This document shows positions 5,925-6,600 of a DNA stretch of 6,600 bases, piece by piece. The position numbers and the translations under genes were made by a program. The stretch is from Oscillospiraceae bacterium (GTDB lineage: Bacteria; Bacillota; Clostridia; Oscillospirales; Ruminococcaceae): assembly GCA_017394475.1 (NCBI GenBank), contig JAFPYQ010000303.1, positions 1 through 6,600 of the forward strand. The letters run 5' to 3'. A model generated the notes under the pieces. The model was not told where the DNA came from and made no database searches. It saw only the letters and a program-made list of their open reading frames with translations. Position 1 is the first letter of the stretch; each line of letters begins with the position of its first letter.

Positions 5925-6600
5925 ATGGAATATTTCAGGAATGAGAAGATCGCAGACGGATGCTATATGATATCCTATGCCTTTACAGCAGCGCCCCCTG
6001 CACTGTGCTACCTTGTGACAGGGGATGACTGCACCTTGCTCATAGATACCATGCTGGGCTTCGGGAACTTGAAAAAATACTGTGCATCCATCACCGACAA
6101 GCCCGTGTATGTGATAAACACCCATGCCCATTTTGACCACTTCGGCGGGAATTTCCACTTTGACTCATGTATCATGCCCCATAAGGATATAGCCTTTTTT
6201 ATGGGTCAGTTGGGATATACAAAGGAACAGGTGGCGGAGCTCGCAAGACAGCAGTCCCTACCGGAATATAAGGATATGATATGCACCGATGATTTCGCGG
6301 ATGTGTCCCCTATAAAGGTCTATCCCGTATATGGCGGCGATGTGTTCGACCTGGGCGGTACGGTGCTGGAGGTCATAGATGCGGGCGGCCACACGGCGGG
6401 CTCTGTTGTGCTCCTGGACCGCACCCACCGCATACTTTTTTCGGGGGATGCCTGCAACGGCAATACCTTGCTTGAATTTGACAATTCCCTGTCCATCCCC
6501 GAATATATGGACACCCTGCTGCGCCTGAAAAATCATCAGTCGGGATTTGATATGGTATACGGCGGGCATGAGGTGTTCGACAGCAGCATCATCGACGAGG
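5925..6600 (+). CDS. Metallo-beta-lactamase-fold hydrolase (3' end beyond window)
   Basis: 225 residues are visible and the frame is still open at the window edge. The MBL fold is clear. After a first strand region with LLIDTMLG (38-45, containing the fold's conserved Asp41), the metal-binding motif HAHFDH (67-72, H67, H69, D71, H72) is intact. H156 (in GGHTAGS), D175 (in FSGDAC) and H215 (in YGGHE) complete the two-zinc site. This is the glyoxalase-II-like branch that hydrolyses thioesters, lactones or phosphodiesters in the cytoplasm. The substrate cannot be inferred. No signal peptide is visible. It is transcribed from the 5726-5754 promoter after the possible leader peptide. Confidence in the family is high and in any specific role low. 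Confidence 0.93.
   Translation, partial: MEYFRNEKIADGCYMISYAFTAAPPALCYLVTGDDCTLLIDTMLGFGNLKKYCASITDKPVYVINTHAHFDHFGGNFHFDSCIMPHKDIAFFMGQLGYTKEQVAELARQQSLPEYKDMICTDDFADVSPIKVYPVYGGDVFDLGGTVLEVIDAGGHTAGSVVLLDRTHRILFSGDACNGNTLLEFDNSLSIPEYMDTLLRLKNHQSGFDMVYGGHEVFDSSIIDE

Overview
The window looks like chromosomal DNA from a Gram-positive anaerobe of the Ruminococcus/Oscillospiraceae type. This is inferred from strong AGGAGG-like ribosome sites, extended -10 promoters, frequent ATA/AGG/AGA codons, a lipobox lipoprotein, and a C-terminal PSTGN sorting-type tail. No mobile element, CRISPR array, tRNA or rRNA was seen.

Layout. (1) Positions 1-390 hold the 3' remnant of a cell-surface protein: an acidic linker, PSTGN, a hydrophobic stretch and KKRR. 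Tandem in-frame TAA codons lie upstream and a strong intrinsic terminator follows. (2) Positions 506-4065 form a probable three-gene plus-strand operon. It starts at an extended -10 promoter and encodes a condensation/CAT-like acyltransferase (589-1866), a two-part acidic protein with a C-terminal DUF2185 domain (1888-2670), and a short, TRAM-less RlmD/RumA-type rRNA m5U methyltransferase with an Fe-S cysteine set (2734-3933). It ends at a hairpin terminator. (3) Convergent to it on the minus strand, 4105-5547 encodes a lipoprotein with an N-terminal beta-sandwich-like domain, an unknown middle region and a C-terminal TlpA-like thioredoxin domain. It has its own minus-strand promoter. (4) The divergent intergenic region 5548-5775 carries both promoters, an 11-bp palindrome, small hairpins and two T-tracts, one of them inside a promoter spacer. 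(5) From 5776 a possible 28-residue leader peptide precedes a metallo-beta-lactamase-fold hydrolase (5925 onward) that runs off the window.

Functionally, the methyltransferase is housekeeping. The lipoprotein probably acts in extracytoplasmic thiol redox. The MBL protein is a generic zinc hydrolase. The acyltransferase/DUF2185 pair has no assignable pathway from sequence alone. No clear new defence or mobile system is visible. The less explained parts are the acyltransferase/DUF2185 pair, the thiol-rich lipoprotein, and the leader-peptide promoter with a homopolymer in its spacer.
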